Shown: one piece after another, positions 23,653 to 34,620 of the stretch
Layout of the letters: each line of letters opens with the position of its first letter
How positions within the stretch are numbered: the first letter of the stretch is position 1
DNA from: Podocnemis expansa
Lineage: Eukaryota; Chordata; Testudines; Podocnemididae
Direction: 5' to 3'
Assembly: GCA_007922195.1 (NCBI GenBank)
Contig: ML682038.1
Location: 4,026,106-4,090,105, forward strand
DNA: 64,000 bases
The notes under the pieces: generated by a model
What the model saw: only the letters and a program-made list of their open reading frames with translations
What the model was told of the DNA's origin: nothing
The model's database searches: none
Translations under genes and position numbers: made by a program

Positions 23653-24088
23653 CAGGGCTGACCCAAGGTTTTTTGGTGCCTGAGGTGCCCCTCAAGCCAC
23701 CATGGCCTAGGCTGGCCGGATAGTGAGCCCTCCCCCCCCACTCCTTTTAGCAGCACCCCAAGCCTGGCCAAGTAGCAGACAGGTGCCAGGCAAGCTGCTG
23801 AGCTGAATTGTGGTGCTGGCACCTCTCCCACAGCCAAGACCGGATTCCTACCTGCAGCCGGATTCCAGTGGTAGCACTGCTCCCCCAGTCTAAATGTCTG
23901 CCCCCCACCCATACCTGGAGTAGATCCAGCCAGCCAGCCGATCTACAAGTTCCTGCCTTGCTCCACCCTTGGCTACCTGCAGGGCAGGGTGGGATGGGCT
24001 TGCTGGCTCCAGCCCAGCCCCGTGGAGCCCCCTAGTTGTTTTCACCCTAGGCAACTACATAGGTTGCCTCTATGGATGGACCAGCCTC
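23653..24088. mobile_element. hAT-like MITE with perfect 8-bp target duplication
   Basis: GTGAGAAT flanks both ends (23645-23652 and 24089-24096). Imperfect inverted termini are cagggctgacccaag and tggatggaccagcctc. The interior is GC-rich and non-coding. An 8-bp duplication is typical of hAT transposons. Confidence 0.75.
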
Positions 24089-24239
24089 GTGAGAATATAT
24101 TATAGAACTTAAAGCAACTAGAAGCAGGAGGAGCTCAGTCTGCATGAGCTAAGAAGGACAGGGAGGTTCTGAAGGCAGTTGCACTCCACAAGCCAAGCCA
24201 GGAAGAGAAATAGCTGAACTCGCATTAATATGCAAGCTA

Positions 24240-24540
24240 AATTCTGTGAAAGCAGGACTTAATCAAGACTATGGGTTCTTTTCCCATTAGAAAAGGTAAT
24301 TTGACTTCAGGCTTCCCATGGTTTGAACCTAACAACTGCTCTGATTTGCTGTTACTGTATGACCTGATCCTATGTTTTACACCCCCTTGCATTTATTTTC
24401 ATTCCATTCTGTAAGTTCACCCATCTTCGAAGCATCTGACGAAATGGGATTTTCCCCCATGAAAGCTCATGCAAAAAATAAATCTGTTAGTCTTAAAGTG
24501 CCACATGACTCCTTGGTTTTTTTTGCTGGACTAGGAGATT
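24240..24540 (+). mobile_element. PLE 3' end
   Basis: The upstream part (gctctgatttgctgttactg, tatgacctgatcctatg) matches the reverse of 18120-18200 and 30280-30320. It is followed by the complete tail: catctgacgaaatgggattt, catgaaagctcatgc, aaatctgttagtcttaaag, cacatgactcc and gctggactagg. Confidence 0.68.
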
Positions 24541-24844
24541 TCTATCTGCTTTAATAGATAAGGGGACTCTGCATGTCTTTCCTGGCCACCTTATTTCAGC
24601 CCATGCTCATGTATCTAAGGAGAAAGAAGTTATTCTTGCTGGAAAAGGGCTACCACTCATGTCCAAAAGGCTAATGTCCTGCTGTTATTACCATTCTATT
24701 GTGAGTGATAATTTTCACCTATACATATTGGGCCAGGTACTCATTGTCTGTAACTCAGCATGGCTCTGTTGACTTTAAAGGGCCACACCAATTACACTAG
24801 CTGAGGATCCAGCCTTTAATCTTTCATTTTAGTTGTAACATATT

Positions 24845-27120
24845 CACCAAGCCATACACAGAGGCCCACATCCACAAAGGTATTTAGGCACCAAAACCCC
24901 ATACTTAAGCACCTAAGTCCAAGTTCTAGGCATGACTCCAATCCACAAAAGCTCCACTTAGCTGCTGTACAATCTGTAGGCCTCTAAACTCACTTGACAC
25001 ATAAATTTTCACTGAAAATTTTTTCTAAGCACCTAACTTTTCTTCCCCTTAGCAAGTGCACTGCTGCCTCATGCTAGGCATCTGGATGCCTTGTCTCTTG
25101 TTCCCAGTGCATCCAGGCAGATAAGGATAGAAAGGAGGGGTGTGTATCTCACCCATCAGGGCTAATCCAGTAGGCATGCTCAGAGGCTACCTATTGGATC
25201 AGGTCCCATTTAGAAGCTGGCCAGAGAAGGCATAGTAGGGCTGCCTACCTCCTCATAAATAGCCCATTGGTTAGTGCACTCACCTGGGATGTAGGAAACC
25301 AGCGTTCAGTCCCCCCTTCTGCCTTGTAAGATAGGAGTATTTGAGCAGGGGACTCCCATACCTCTTAGGAGAGGACCTGCCAAGGCTGTTTCCCCACTCT
25401 GGTACTTCGAGTGCAGAAGGTGGGGACCTGAAAAAGGCCCTAAAAACCATTTGTTCTAAAGCCTCATCTAAAAACTCTCCAAGGCTACCGATTTCCCCAT
25501 CTTGGATTGGTACTGCTGCCACCACCCAAATAAAAATCCGCTTGAAAACTCAGAAAGGTGCACTTGGGAATTCCTTCCTGTGAGGTACAATCAATTGCTT
25601 TTCTTCCTCAGGACAGCAATTGAATCCCAGCTGTGATATAAGCTGAAAAAAGGACAGAATCCCCATTTATAGCTGGCCGTGCAGTCGAAGGCACATGGAC
25701 ACAAAATCTCTTGCCTTTTAGGACACAGAACCAGAGCTATTTTTACAGGAATGGTGCTACCGTTTCTGGCACCCCCCTGCAAGCACAGCAAATGCCGGCA
25801 CAGACGAATGACATCAGAGCACGCCGCAACAGTGTGCTCCCCATTTTGGTGCCCTTCAAGCATTGGTGTCCCCCTGCAATGCTTACCTAGCTTACTGCAT
25901 TGCGCCGTCCCTGTATTTTTAAAAGGGTAAATACTTTAATTAAAAAGAACAGCTAAGAAACTCAGAGAGTTGCTTATCTGGGATTTAACTTAGGTAGTTA
26001 CAGGATAATGGGAGAGGGTACATGTGCTCAGCACAGAGGAAACCAAAAATGAACTGAAACAAAGAAATACCATGACCACATCCAGCTAAACGTTCCCTAT
26101 TCTGTTCACGCATGGTCAGTTACAGGTGAGCCTATCTTAGGCAAGGATGTCGCTGGATCCTTCAGGCCTGTCTCTCTAGCCTCTTCCTGGTCCTTCCACG
26201 AGCTCTTCTGACACGAAACAGGCAACAGGCAGGGTTCTGCACCAATTAAATAACCTGTACTTTGTTTCTGTTGCCTCTCCTGCTACTCACTGACTCTATG
26301 GTGTTAACCCCTTCCTCCCCAAGGTTACTACAGAGCCCTCAAGACAACAAGATATGAAATGTTCTGATTTGGGAGCACCTTCAATCTCTTGTTGAAATGG
26401 TTCCACTTTGGATAAATATTTAAAAAGTCCTTGGAGCAGAGCAATTGAACCATGGCTCTTCCACCTCCCAGGGTGCTTTTCTAACCTACAGAGTTATTCT
26501 TATCTAATCACTAAGCTATAGACTTTTTTTTTTCTCCATTATTTATCCAAAGTAGAACAACTTCAATAGCTAAGACTGAGGAAGCCCTTACATCAGATTA
26601 TCCCATAGCTCAGTGGTTACAGCATCCTCCAGTGAAGGATGGGAGATGCTTATTCAGAATTTTCTCCCTATGAGGTAAAATGGGAATTAAACCTGGGTTT
26701 TTGAAACCCTGGGTGAATGCTCTGGCCAGGGAGCTAAAAGTTATACAATGGTCATCTCCTCTTCCACAAACTTTGTGCAGAGGGGCAGGCAAAAAACTCA
26801 TTCTCACAAGAAATGACAAGCACCTTAGCACCAAAGGGATTCCTGGTTGTGCCTCTCTGCAGCCTAGACAAAGGCACCTCTAACTCCATGAACATCTCCC
26901 AGTGGTAGGTATAGGCACTTCCCAAACTAGTGTGCTGGCTTTTGTGGATCAGATTTTTAGGCCTCTCTCTCTCCTCATTCATTGTGCAGGGAGCCTAGGC
27001 ACCTAACTGAGACTTTGTAGATTTCAGCAGCATTAGTCCTTTGATTTTCTAGACACCTAAAAGGAAAACACTGCAATACTTAGTGGGGCAATACCTAAGT
27101 CCCTTTGTGCAGGCCAGGAA
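24845..27120. repeat. Foldback region with alternating tRNA-like heads
   Basis: The outer ends are inverted: ccacaaaggtatttaggcacc near 24880 and ggcaatacctaagtccctttgtg near 27110. Inside are tRNA-like segments: forward at 25257-25318 (A-box-like tagcccattgg, B-box-like gttcagtcc), reverse at about 26450-26525, forward at about 26600-26665, reverse at about 26675-26745. The centre also pairs ttggataaatatt (26410) with tatttatccaaag (26540). The function is unknown. It looks like a composite of tRNA-derived SINE sequence in a palindromic repeat. Confidence 0.5.
25257..25318 (+). repeat. tRNA-derived SINE head
   Basis: tagcccattggttagtgcactcacctgggatgtagg, then cagcgttcagtcccc: each Pol III box fits the tRNA consensus with one mismatch. 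It is not a functional tRNA because no acceptor stem is seen. Confidence 0.55.
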
Positions 27121-27267
27121 GATGAGATTTCCGTAATAGTACAACTGGCTGAACTATAAAGAGAATGGATCAGATTCTGCTCCCAGCTAAAGATGTGCCA
27201 AGCCTATAAAAGCATATTGCCATTATGTTAAAAATGAAATGTTTTCACAAAGTAATATATCTGGTAT

Positions 27268-27418
27268 CTATCACTGGAAGTGTTTAAGAGCAGGTTAGAC
27301 AAGCACCTGTCAGGGATTGTTGAAGGTGGTATTTGGTTCTGGCATGAGTGCAGGGAACTGGACTTGGTAACCTGTCATGGTCCATTCCAGTTTCTATGAT
27401 GCTATGATTCTATATCCA
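27268..27418 (+). mobile_element. CR1 LINE 3' end
   Basis: ggaagtgtttaagagcaggt, tagacaagcacctgtcaggg, gtccattccagtttctatga and the terminal tatgattctat octamer-like repeat are diagnostic of CR1. Confidence 0.85.
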
Positions 27419-27661
27419 AACTCTGGCATGCACAGAAATTGTTCAGAGATGTTTTACCACAGGTGGAAAAATACTGAACCAGATTTAACACTCAGCCAAG
27501 TACGTTGCCAGAGAAACTGATTCTGGCCAAAGTGTGGGTAAGAATCTCACACACATCCAGAGACCAAAGATCTTACAAAGTAGTTAAGATTAGATTTAAA
27601 AAAGTGATGGGAATGGGGGAGGAAGGATAACAATAACCGTGAGCGAAACATGTGATGACAT

Positions 27662-27785
27662 GTTTCAAAGGGGAAGCTGTGTTAGTCTAGTTCAGCAGAG
27701 CATCTAATAAAGTGGGATTTTCTCTCATGAAAGCTCATGCAATAAATAAATTTGTTAATCTTTAAGTGCCACGTGACTTCTTGGT
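27662..27785. mobile_element. PLE tail with inverted 5' fragment
   Basis: ggggaagctgtgttagtctagttcagca is the tail end in reverse. It is followed directly by the forward tail (catctaataaagtgggattt, catgaaagctcatgc, tttgttaatctttaagtgcc and acgtgacttcttgg). Confidence 0.65.
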
Positions 27786-27827
27786 TATAATGTGATGACA
27801 TGTATTATTTATATTGAGAGCAGTTTG

Positions 27828-27830
<3 letters not shown>

Positions 27831-27922
<92 letters not shown>
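27831..27922. repeat. (TG)46 microsatellite
   Basis: 92 bp of uninterrupted TG, ending 316 bp before the NKAIN3 exon. Long TG tracts can form Z-DNA and are highly length-variable. Confidence 0.98.
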
Positions 27923-27924
<2 letters not shown>

Positions 27925-28205
27925 ATTTTGCTCTCAGCAGCCCAGGAGAAATGAACTCTGGATAAGAATTTACCAGTCTTTAGTTATCTTCTGAGCTGTG
28001 AGACAATACTGAAATCAGCCAGAAATAGAAATACTTCAAAGTGCCCTGTCATTCAGATAATTTGCATACAAGTTCAGCAAAAATCTTCAATTATCAACCT
28101 AGTTCCCAAAATTCCAACTTCCACAGATCTCCAATCCAAGTCAATCTAGTAGAATCTGATGCAATGACATAAAAATAATAAATGTTCTGACCAATTGCAT
28201 GTTAA

Positions 28206-28391
<186 letters not shown>

Positions 28392-28689
28392 TGACTTTAT
28401 GTTTATAGTAGGCTTTAAAACCTCTTAAATTACAGAACATGTATTTTATGCTTGAAAAATGTGAATGATCCTTTCTGCATTATCTTTTGAAGTGTCCAAT
28501 TATCTGTCATTTTGAAACTTATGGCCCCTTAAATCAGATCTGGTTCTGAGGTATCAAAAACTATCCAAGGTAAATAACCTATAGAACTGACTGCCAAAAA
28601 TATACATAGGCTTACCAGAATTCATTTCTTTTTCTTTTTTTTTATAATTTTGAAATATAATATCTATATGTATTTTGAAATGTTTAAGG

Positions 28690-29070
28690 TTTTTATTTAT
28701 TAAAATATTCAGAGTTGTGCAAAATTATGGGTTTTAAGTATTTATTTAAAGTTTTGCAGTTGTAAGAAATTATTCACGTGCAGAAAATGGGAAAGTGAGA
28801 CAAAAATATTTAATGAAAGTAGACATTGAGATTAAAAAAATGAAACCATTATAGCCATTAAAACACAAATTGTCTACATCACATGTCAAAATAGATAAAG
28901 TAAATACCCTTAAATCAAACTCCAATGTGCTGTTAGGCAGCATTTTTCTTTTTTTGGTTACCCAATAATTTTTTTATGATTATTTTTTCAGCAGTCTGTT
29001 TAGGTATGGTGAAATTGATGTTTACTGACATTTACCAATAAAAATCCAGTCTTTCCACACCTAATTAAAG
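28690..29070 (+). repeat. Older repeat, uninterrupted copy
   Basis: Colinear with 2290-2632 plus 7350-7430, without the DIRS element between. Shared landmarks: tatttaatgaaagt, cattaaaacac, agtaaatacccttaaatcaaa, ggcagcattttt, gtctgttta, tggtgaaatt and catttacca. The family was not recognised. Confidence 0.65.
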
Positions 29071-29149
29071 CCAACGTCTTCATAGGATTTAAAAAAGAAT
29101 TAATCATTTATATGGGTAATGAGAATATCCAGTTAGACTAGACTGCCCA

Positions 29150-29365
29150 TTTTCTCCCTCCCTCAGGGATATTGTCTTTTTTTCACCATAATCCAACCTG
29201 TAACTGACCGGAATCAGAGGAAGAATATTGTTTTGGAACTAATTATTCCACAACTGACCACTACATAGTTTCATCATTCTGTTAAACAAGTGGTACTATC
29301 TACAGTTGGAAATAAGATATTGGACTAGATGCACCAGTGGTCTAATCAGGTATGCCAGTTCCCGT
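29150..29365 (+). mobile_element. CR1/L3-type LINE 3' end
   Basis: aataagatattggactagatgcaccagtgg, tctaatcaggtatgccagtt and cgtgttc follow the L3/CR1 tail pattern. Confidence 0.5.
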
Positions 29366-30136
29366 GTTCGTGGAGAACACCTGACTCCAGAGACGTCTTT
29401 CTTTTGGTTGACTCTAACATCGCCAACAGCTGTAGTATATTAAAGGCTGAATCTTAAACTGGTATAAATTGACACCAAGAACTTGCCTTTGATATCTGTA
29501 ACTTGAAGTCAGATATATTACCTCTGAGAAACATCCACTCTTAATCCAGCCAGTAATAAAAAATTCCAGTACTACTTGAAAAACTACTTCCCCTCAAATG
29601 CCATCCCTCCTCACACTGGAAGGATTGAATATTATCTTTATTTGCCTGGCAGCATTTGGAGTCTTTCAGTAATGTTGTTAGCAATAGATTTTATGATGTA
29701 GAAATAGCTTTTCTCACAAAGGAATAAAAGCAGTGTCTACTAGGGAAAATCATTAGACAAATGCTTTCAGAACTCAGCTTTTTCTAGTCAGGTCTTGATT
29801 CCGGTATTTTTTTTTTTTTTTTTTATTTCTTTAAAAAGAAAAAAAAAGTGGTGTCCCCTGAGGGGAAAAAAGTTAGCTGAATGTAAAACTGAGATTTTTT
29901 TTGTGCTCACTTTTGCAAAACTTTGAGCACATTTATAAAGAATGCAGAAAGAAGCGCTAAAAATAATACTTTGCACTTTTATCTAACACCCTGGAGGATC
30001 AGATGACACTTTACATACATTAACAAATTACTCACAATGGATTATATTTTGCATGGTTTAGATGTGATAAAACTGTGGCATAGAGAGATTAAGAATATGC
30101 CTTCATGAGGAGATGGGAGTATGATTCCTAGCTTAA

Positions 30137-30795
30137 AGGGTCCTGTGGTACTTAAAGACTGACAAATTTATTTATCACATGAGCTTTCATGGGAGAAAAT
30201 CCCACTTCGTCAGACGTTTTGAAGATGGGGGAACTCAGAGAAAGGGAGGAAATAAATGCAGGGGAGTGTAAGTCATGGGAATAGGTCACACTGTAACAGC
30301 AATTCACAGCAATTGTTATAGAGGAAGATGAGGCCAAATCACCTGCTGTAATGAGAGAAAAATCTAATGTCCCTATTTAGCTCTGAAGCAATGCAGTCAA
30401 ATTTTCAAATAAATTTGAGCTCTGCAGCTTCTCTTTGAAGTCTTGATCTGGTACTCATCCATCTGAGCACTACCACTAGTACTTCATCAATGGAGTGATG
30501 AGGAAGATTGAAATATTCACAGACTGGTTTCAGAATGTTGTAATTTCTGATGTCAGATTTTTACCCATTTATTCTTTTGCGCAGAGACAGTTCCATTTGT
30601 CCAATGTATAAGATGTGGGAGCATTTCTAGCACATGATGGCATAAATTACATTGGTGGATGAGCAGGTGAATAAGTCTTTGATGGAGTAGCTGGTTTTAT
30701 AAGGTCCTGCAAAAGTGTCTTTTGTGCAGATACATGGGCAAAATTGGCAGTGTGGTTTGCTGCAGGGATATGTGCCTTTAATGGTTCTGTTGTTA
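30137..30795 (-). pseudogene. PLE GIY-YIG endonuclease region and tail, decayed
   Basis: Read on the minus strand with a few stops: GTYPCSKPHCQFCPCIC, YSIKDLFTCSS, NVIYAIMC, then YIGQMELSLRKRING and KSDIRNYNILKPVCEYFN. The order of Cys pairs, the IYxI...YIGQ pattern (GIY-YIG nuclease motif) and the downstream R...NG.KSDI are as in Penelope-like elements, where this nuclease cuts the target for integration. Downstream comes SELNRDI, then the non-coding tail tctgacgaagtgggattttc. The tail's low-coordinate end is at 30137. Confidence 0.78.
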
Positions 30796-31053
30796 GGTCA
30801 TTACAACTGGTGATTTGACCTCATCTTCCTCTGTGTGCTGTTCCACACTGTTTGAATCTTAGCAACGGCTTTGATTTGCTGTTACAGTGTGACCTAATCC
30901 CCTGACTTACACTTCCTTGCATTTATTTCCTCCCATTTTGTAAGTTTCTACCACAAAAGGTCATGTGATAAATTAACATGTTAGTCTTTAAGTGCCACAG
31001 GACTTCTTGTTTGTTTTACTGAACTAGATTAACATGGCTACTCCTTTGGAACC
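30796..31053 (+). mobile_element. PLE 3' tail, opposite orientation to its neighbour
   Basis: gatttgacctcatcttcctc, ttgatttgctgttacagtgt, gataaattaacatgttagtc and gccacaggacttcttg match, inverted, the adjacent 30137-30360. The pair forms a tail-out inverted repeat. Confidence 0.7.
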
Positions 31054-31059
31054 TAATTT

Positions 31060-31333
31060 AAGGAGACATGCTTGCACTAGCTCAATGAAAGCTAGTGCAG
31101 TAAGAATAGTAGTGTGGCCACAATAGCATGGGCAGTGATTCAGGCTAACTATGTGAGCGCATGCCCATGAAGTCCAGATAGACTAGTACTCAGGGATGCC
31201 AACTTGTCACTTACCATCACAACTGTTTGTGCACTACTCTTTTTAGCATGCTGTCTTGATGAGATCTAGAGATAGTATGTCCCCTTGAGCTGTGAATCAC
31301 ACTGCAGCAGCAAGTGTAGACATACCTGAAGGG
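31060..31333. mobile_element. MITE remnant ending gtgtagacatacc
   Basis: gcactagctcaatgaaagctagtgc, aatagtagtgtggccacaat, agcatgggcag, gaatcacactgcagc and the end agtgtagacatacc resemble a common turtle palindromic MITE with gggtatgtctaca termini. The left terminus is lost. Confidence 0.5.
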
Positions 31334-31958
31334 TCTTGCTCAAAGTTACACAAGAACTCTGGAGTGGAGCCAAAATAATTGCATAGCTCCTGACCCCCAG
31401 TACCAGCATGCCACTAACCATGCATCTTCCCATATTAAAACACATAAAAGATGAAACATACCACATTAACCAACTATTTCTCTATATGATTTGTAGTATA
31501 AAAGTACATTTTTAGAGGTAACATATCTAAAAAGTAGCTTTATAACTAAAGATGCAAAATTCCATAATTAAGAAAGGGGCCCTGATAAGATATAATGACC
31601 TAAAATTTAACTCAATTCAGTTTTAAATTTCACCTTTAGACTTGATTAATGTGCCAGAATACATAGCACCTTGAAGAATGAAGCCCATAAATAGGCCTGG
31701 CCCTAAAACGTGACTTCCATGAAAACTGTCATGGCTTTAGCCTTTGATTTCATTCTGTATTAGGACAAAACCAAGACCTTTTTGAAAATTTTCAGATACA
31801 CAAACAAAGGGAAAACACAAAAAGGGGGAGAAAAAGAGATTCACCCTAGGATAGGCCAGAATATTCCCAATTTAAGTCCTTGCTCTGTCTTTATCTCTTC
31901 TACTTGTTCTAATAATTTAATAATTCAGTACACCAGCAAGAAACTGATTCTATAGCTT

Positions 31959-32035
31959 GATGGGTAGGACATTTACCTGGGATGTAAAAAATAAAGATTT
32001 AAGTCCCTGATGCACAGCAGAGTCCTGAAGTGGTG
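31959..32035 (+). repeat. tRNA-derived SINE head, partial
   Basis: tatagcttgatgggtaggac, atttacctgggatgtaaa and gatttaagtccctg follow the same tRNA-like pattern as 25257-25318. Confidence 0.45.
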
Positions 32036-32147
32036 TCTCCTATATGTTAGGTAAATGACCTGTTCTTGTCTATCCTGGGGTAACCTGTTCTCTGGCTCCT
32101 TGGTTTTGATTGGAAACATCCCTAATGAAACTATAGTAAAAACTGAT

Positions 32148-33008
32148 GGCTGTATCTACATTGGAGGGGCCCCTGGAAGTTGACTTAACAAGGTCGAATT
32201 TAAGTTGACCTCATTAAGTCAACTTCAGGGTATGTCTGCACTGGACACAGTGCAGACATACCCAGGGCTGTCCCGTTCCCCCGCCCCCCCCCCCCCCCAG
32301 GTCCCACCTGTGGAAAGGAGCTGGAGGCTCCCAGGGCTGGCAGCCAGTTCCTGCGGCCTGCAGAGAGGGGCTGGAAGTCCAGTCTGGCCTTCAGCTTCTT
32401 GCCACAGGTTGCAAAGGCTAGGAGCCAGCTTGGAGCCCCATGTGGCCACAACCCGCATACTACCATGGGCAGGCAGCTCGGAGCCTAGTCAATTTTACAG
32501 GTGGCATGCAGCTTGTGGCTCCTGTGGCAAGGGGCTGGTGGCCAGATAGGGCTCCCAGCTCCTCACCATGGACTGCAGGAGCCAACTCCTAGCCCTTGCC
32601 ACTTGCAGCTGGGGGCTCGATCCAAGCCAATGCTGCCTGCCACAAGGGGCTGGGAGCCAGCTCCAGCTCCTAGCACCACTCCACGGATGGCAAGGAGCTG
32701 GCTCCCAGCCCTGCTGCCTGTTGCAGGAGGCTGGGAGCTGGATTTGACTCCCAGCCACTTGTCAGTGGCGTCTGGGGCCAGATTGAGGCCCCAGAGCCTG
32801 TTCAGTCTTTAGGAGACCGACGGGGATGGGGCAGGGGCAGGGCCCAGGGGTTTGTTCCTGGTCTGTAAAGTTGACTTAAAAGCTTAAGTCAACTTACAGG
32901 GCAGGAGTGATTTGTTGACTTAAGCAAGTGCTTAAGTCAACTGAATAAATTCTAAATATAGCCCAGGCTTTGTTTAAGTCGACTTAAGCCCTTAGCGTAG
33001 ACATAGCC
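32148..33008. mobile_element. Foldback MITE, AAGTCGACTT type, with GC-rich core
   Basis: Ends ggctgtatctacattgg and gcgtagacatagcc; GAT flanks both sides (32145-32147, 33009-33011). The arms contain aagttgacttaac, taagtcaactt and aagtcgactt. A 34-bp hairpin at 32229-32262 and a GC-rich degenerate repeat block (32264-32870; units like ggctgggagccagctcc) separate the arms. Confidence 0.82.
32229..32262. repeat. 34-bp hairpin flanked by CAG
   Basis: ggtatgtctgcactg pairs with cagtgcagacatacc around a 4-nt loop. CAG precedes and follows it. It has the termini of the MITE family and nothing else. Confidence 0.75.
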
Positions 33009-33184
33009 GATATGTTTTAGTGAACAATTTCTGTTCTGATGAATCAACATTTCTTGCAAAACCTGGTTTTGTCCAAAAATTCCTGCCCTGTTCTACCCTT
33101 AAAGCAGTTTGCTTGGCCTGCCATTGTCGATGTGCACTGTGCTATTGCTTAATTTGTTTACTTAGTCTTTATTAAGACAGAAGT

Positions 33185-33880
33185 TCTGTTGACATTACAA
33201 GCCTAGAGCTACTGGTAGAGGAAGTGAATCCAGATATTACAGGCATGACAGAAGCATGGTGGAACAGTAGTCGCAACTAGCATACAGTTGTTGAAGGCTA
33301 TGTGTTCTTTAGGACAGACAGATGTAAAGGCAAAGGTGGGGGAGTGGTGTATATCCATGGCAAGGTAGAGTGTAAAGGAAATCAAAGTGATGGAATTAAT
33401 AAGACAGAGCCTATTAGGGTAAAAATCACATTGAGGAAGAAAATGACTAGAGTTTCTCCTGGGATAGTGCTAGGGGTATGTTTTGGATCACTGGGATCTG
33501 ATTTGGACATGAATAGGGACCTCTTTGAGGCCTTTAATGAGGTAAATACTTCTGGAACTGTGTGATTATGAGAGACTTGTTCACGTTCTCAGGGGTTTAA
33601 CTGATCACCATATTTGGGGTTGGGAAGGAATTTTTCCCCAGGGCAGATTGTCAAAGGTTCTGGGGGTTTTCACATTCCTCTGTAGTATGGAGCATGGCTT
33701 GCTTGCTAGTGGATTTTCTGTACTTTAAAGTCTTTAAATCATGGTTTGAGGATTTAATAAGTCAGTCATAGGTTAGAGGTTTATTACAGGAGTGGTTGGG
33801 TGAGGTTTTGTGGCCTGCATTGCACAGGAGGTCAGACTAGATGATCATATTGGTCCCTTCTGACCTTAGCATCGATGAGC
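33185..33880 (+). pseudogene. Internally deleted CR1 LINE
   Basis: The 5' half reads an endonuclease start: LELLVEEVNPDITGMTEAWW, then VEGYVFFRTDRCKGKGGGV, VYIHGKVECK and SDLDMNRDLFEAFNEVN. The reading then dissolves near the expected GDFNFP block and jumps to CR1 3' UTR (ggttgggaaggaatttttcc, tgtggcctgcattgcacagg, aggtcagactagatgatcat, tggtcccttctgacctt). The RT portion is missing. Confidence 0.8.
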
Positions 33881-34620
33881 CTGGATCCTCAAGTCCTACA
33901 TAGTTCTCATGCTCCTTCAGAAGCTTGTCTTCCTGGGGCTCTACCATCTATCCCTACACTACTCAAAGAGACCCTTAGCATACAGCAGAAAGTAAGCCAG
34001 TTTCTGCATCCTTCAGGCTTGTTCCTAAAGCTCCAGGATGTATTAACTTCTGATACATTCCACCATGAGCTAGGTGGCAGACTATGAAGGAGTCCAGCCC
34101 AAGGGACGATGGTGGTTGCCAGTGAGTGTCTGAGATTGGATTATATCACAGTCCTGGGCCAGAAGGGTGAAAACTGAGTTTTGCTGACAAGCAGGTTGGG
34201 TTTTGAAAACTCAAAAACTGGTTGCTGCTAATGTATAAAGGCCTAATTCTCAAAGGTTAAATGCTTAAAGGCCCAGTTAAGTGTCTAGTTGGATTTTCTA
34301 AGGGGAGTTAATCACCTAACTCACTTAGGCACTCTTAAAAAGCCTACTAGGAACCTGTCTGCATCTTTAGGTACCTGAGTGTCTTTAAAAGTCTGGTTCT
34401 TTGTTCCTTACTGAGAGTTATAGCACATTAGGACACAGACTCAACTCAACTGACTCAGTGGAGGAAATGTATGGAATCAGGCTTTCACAGTTATCTCCTT
34501 TGGCTGACTCAAATTGAGGAGCTGACTCATTCAGATCCAGTCAAACTGCAAACCGTAACTGAATATTTCAGGAGAAAATGTTGCAGTGCCGGTAGTGTTT
34601 CCCTGATGACATGCATTCCC

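Noticed and set aside
25257..26745. Functional tRNA genes
   Set aside because: Internal boxes are tRNA-like but acceptor stems and anticodon arms do not form; these are SINE heads.
32200..32812. Overlapping frames on both strands near 32200-32800
   Set aside because: They lie in the degenerate GC-rich repeat inside a MITE; no protein similarity is recognisable.
34240..34400. Second small copy of the foldback with aggcacct words
   Set aside because: Words such as cacctaactcacttaggcac are suggestive, but boundaries could not be fixed, so it was not listed as a feature.
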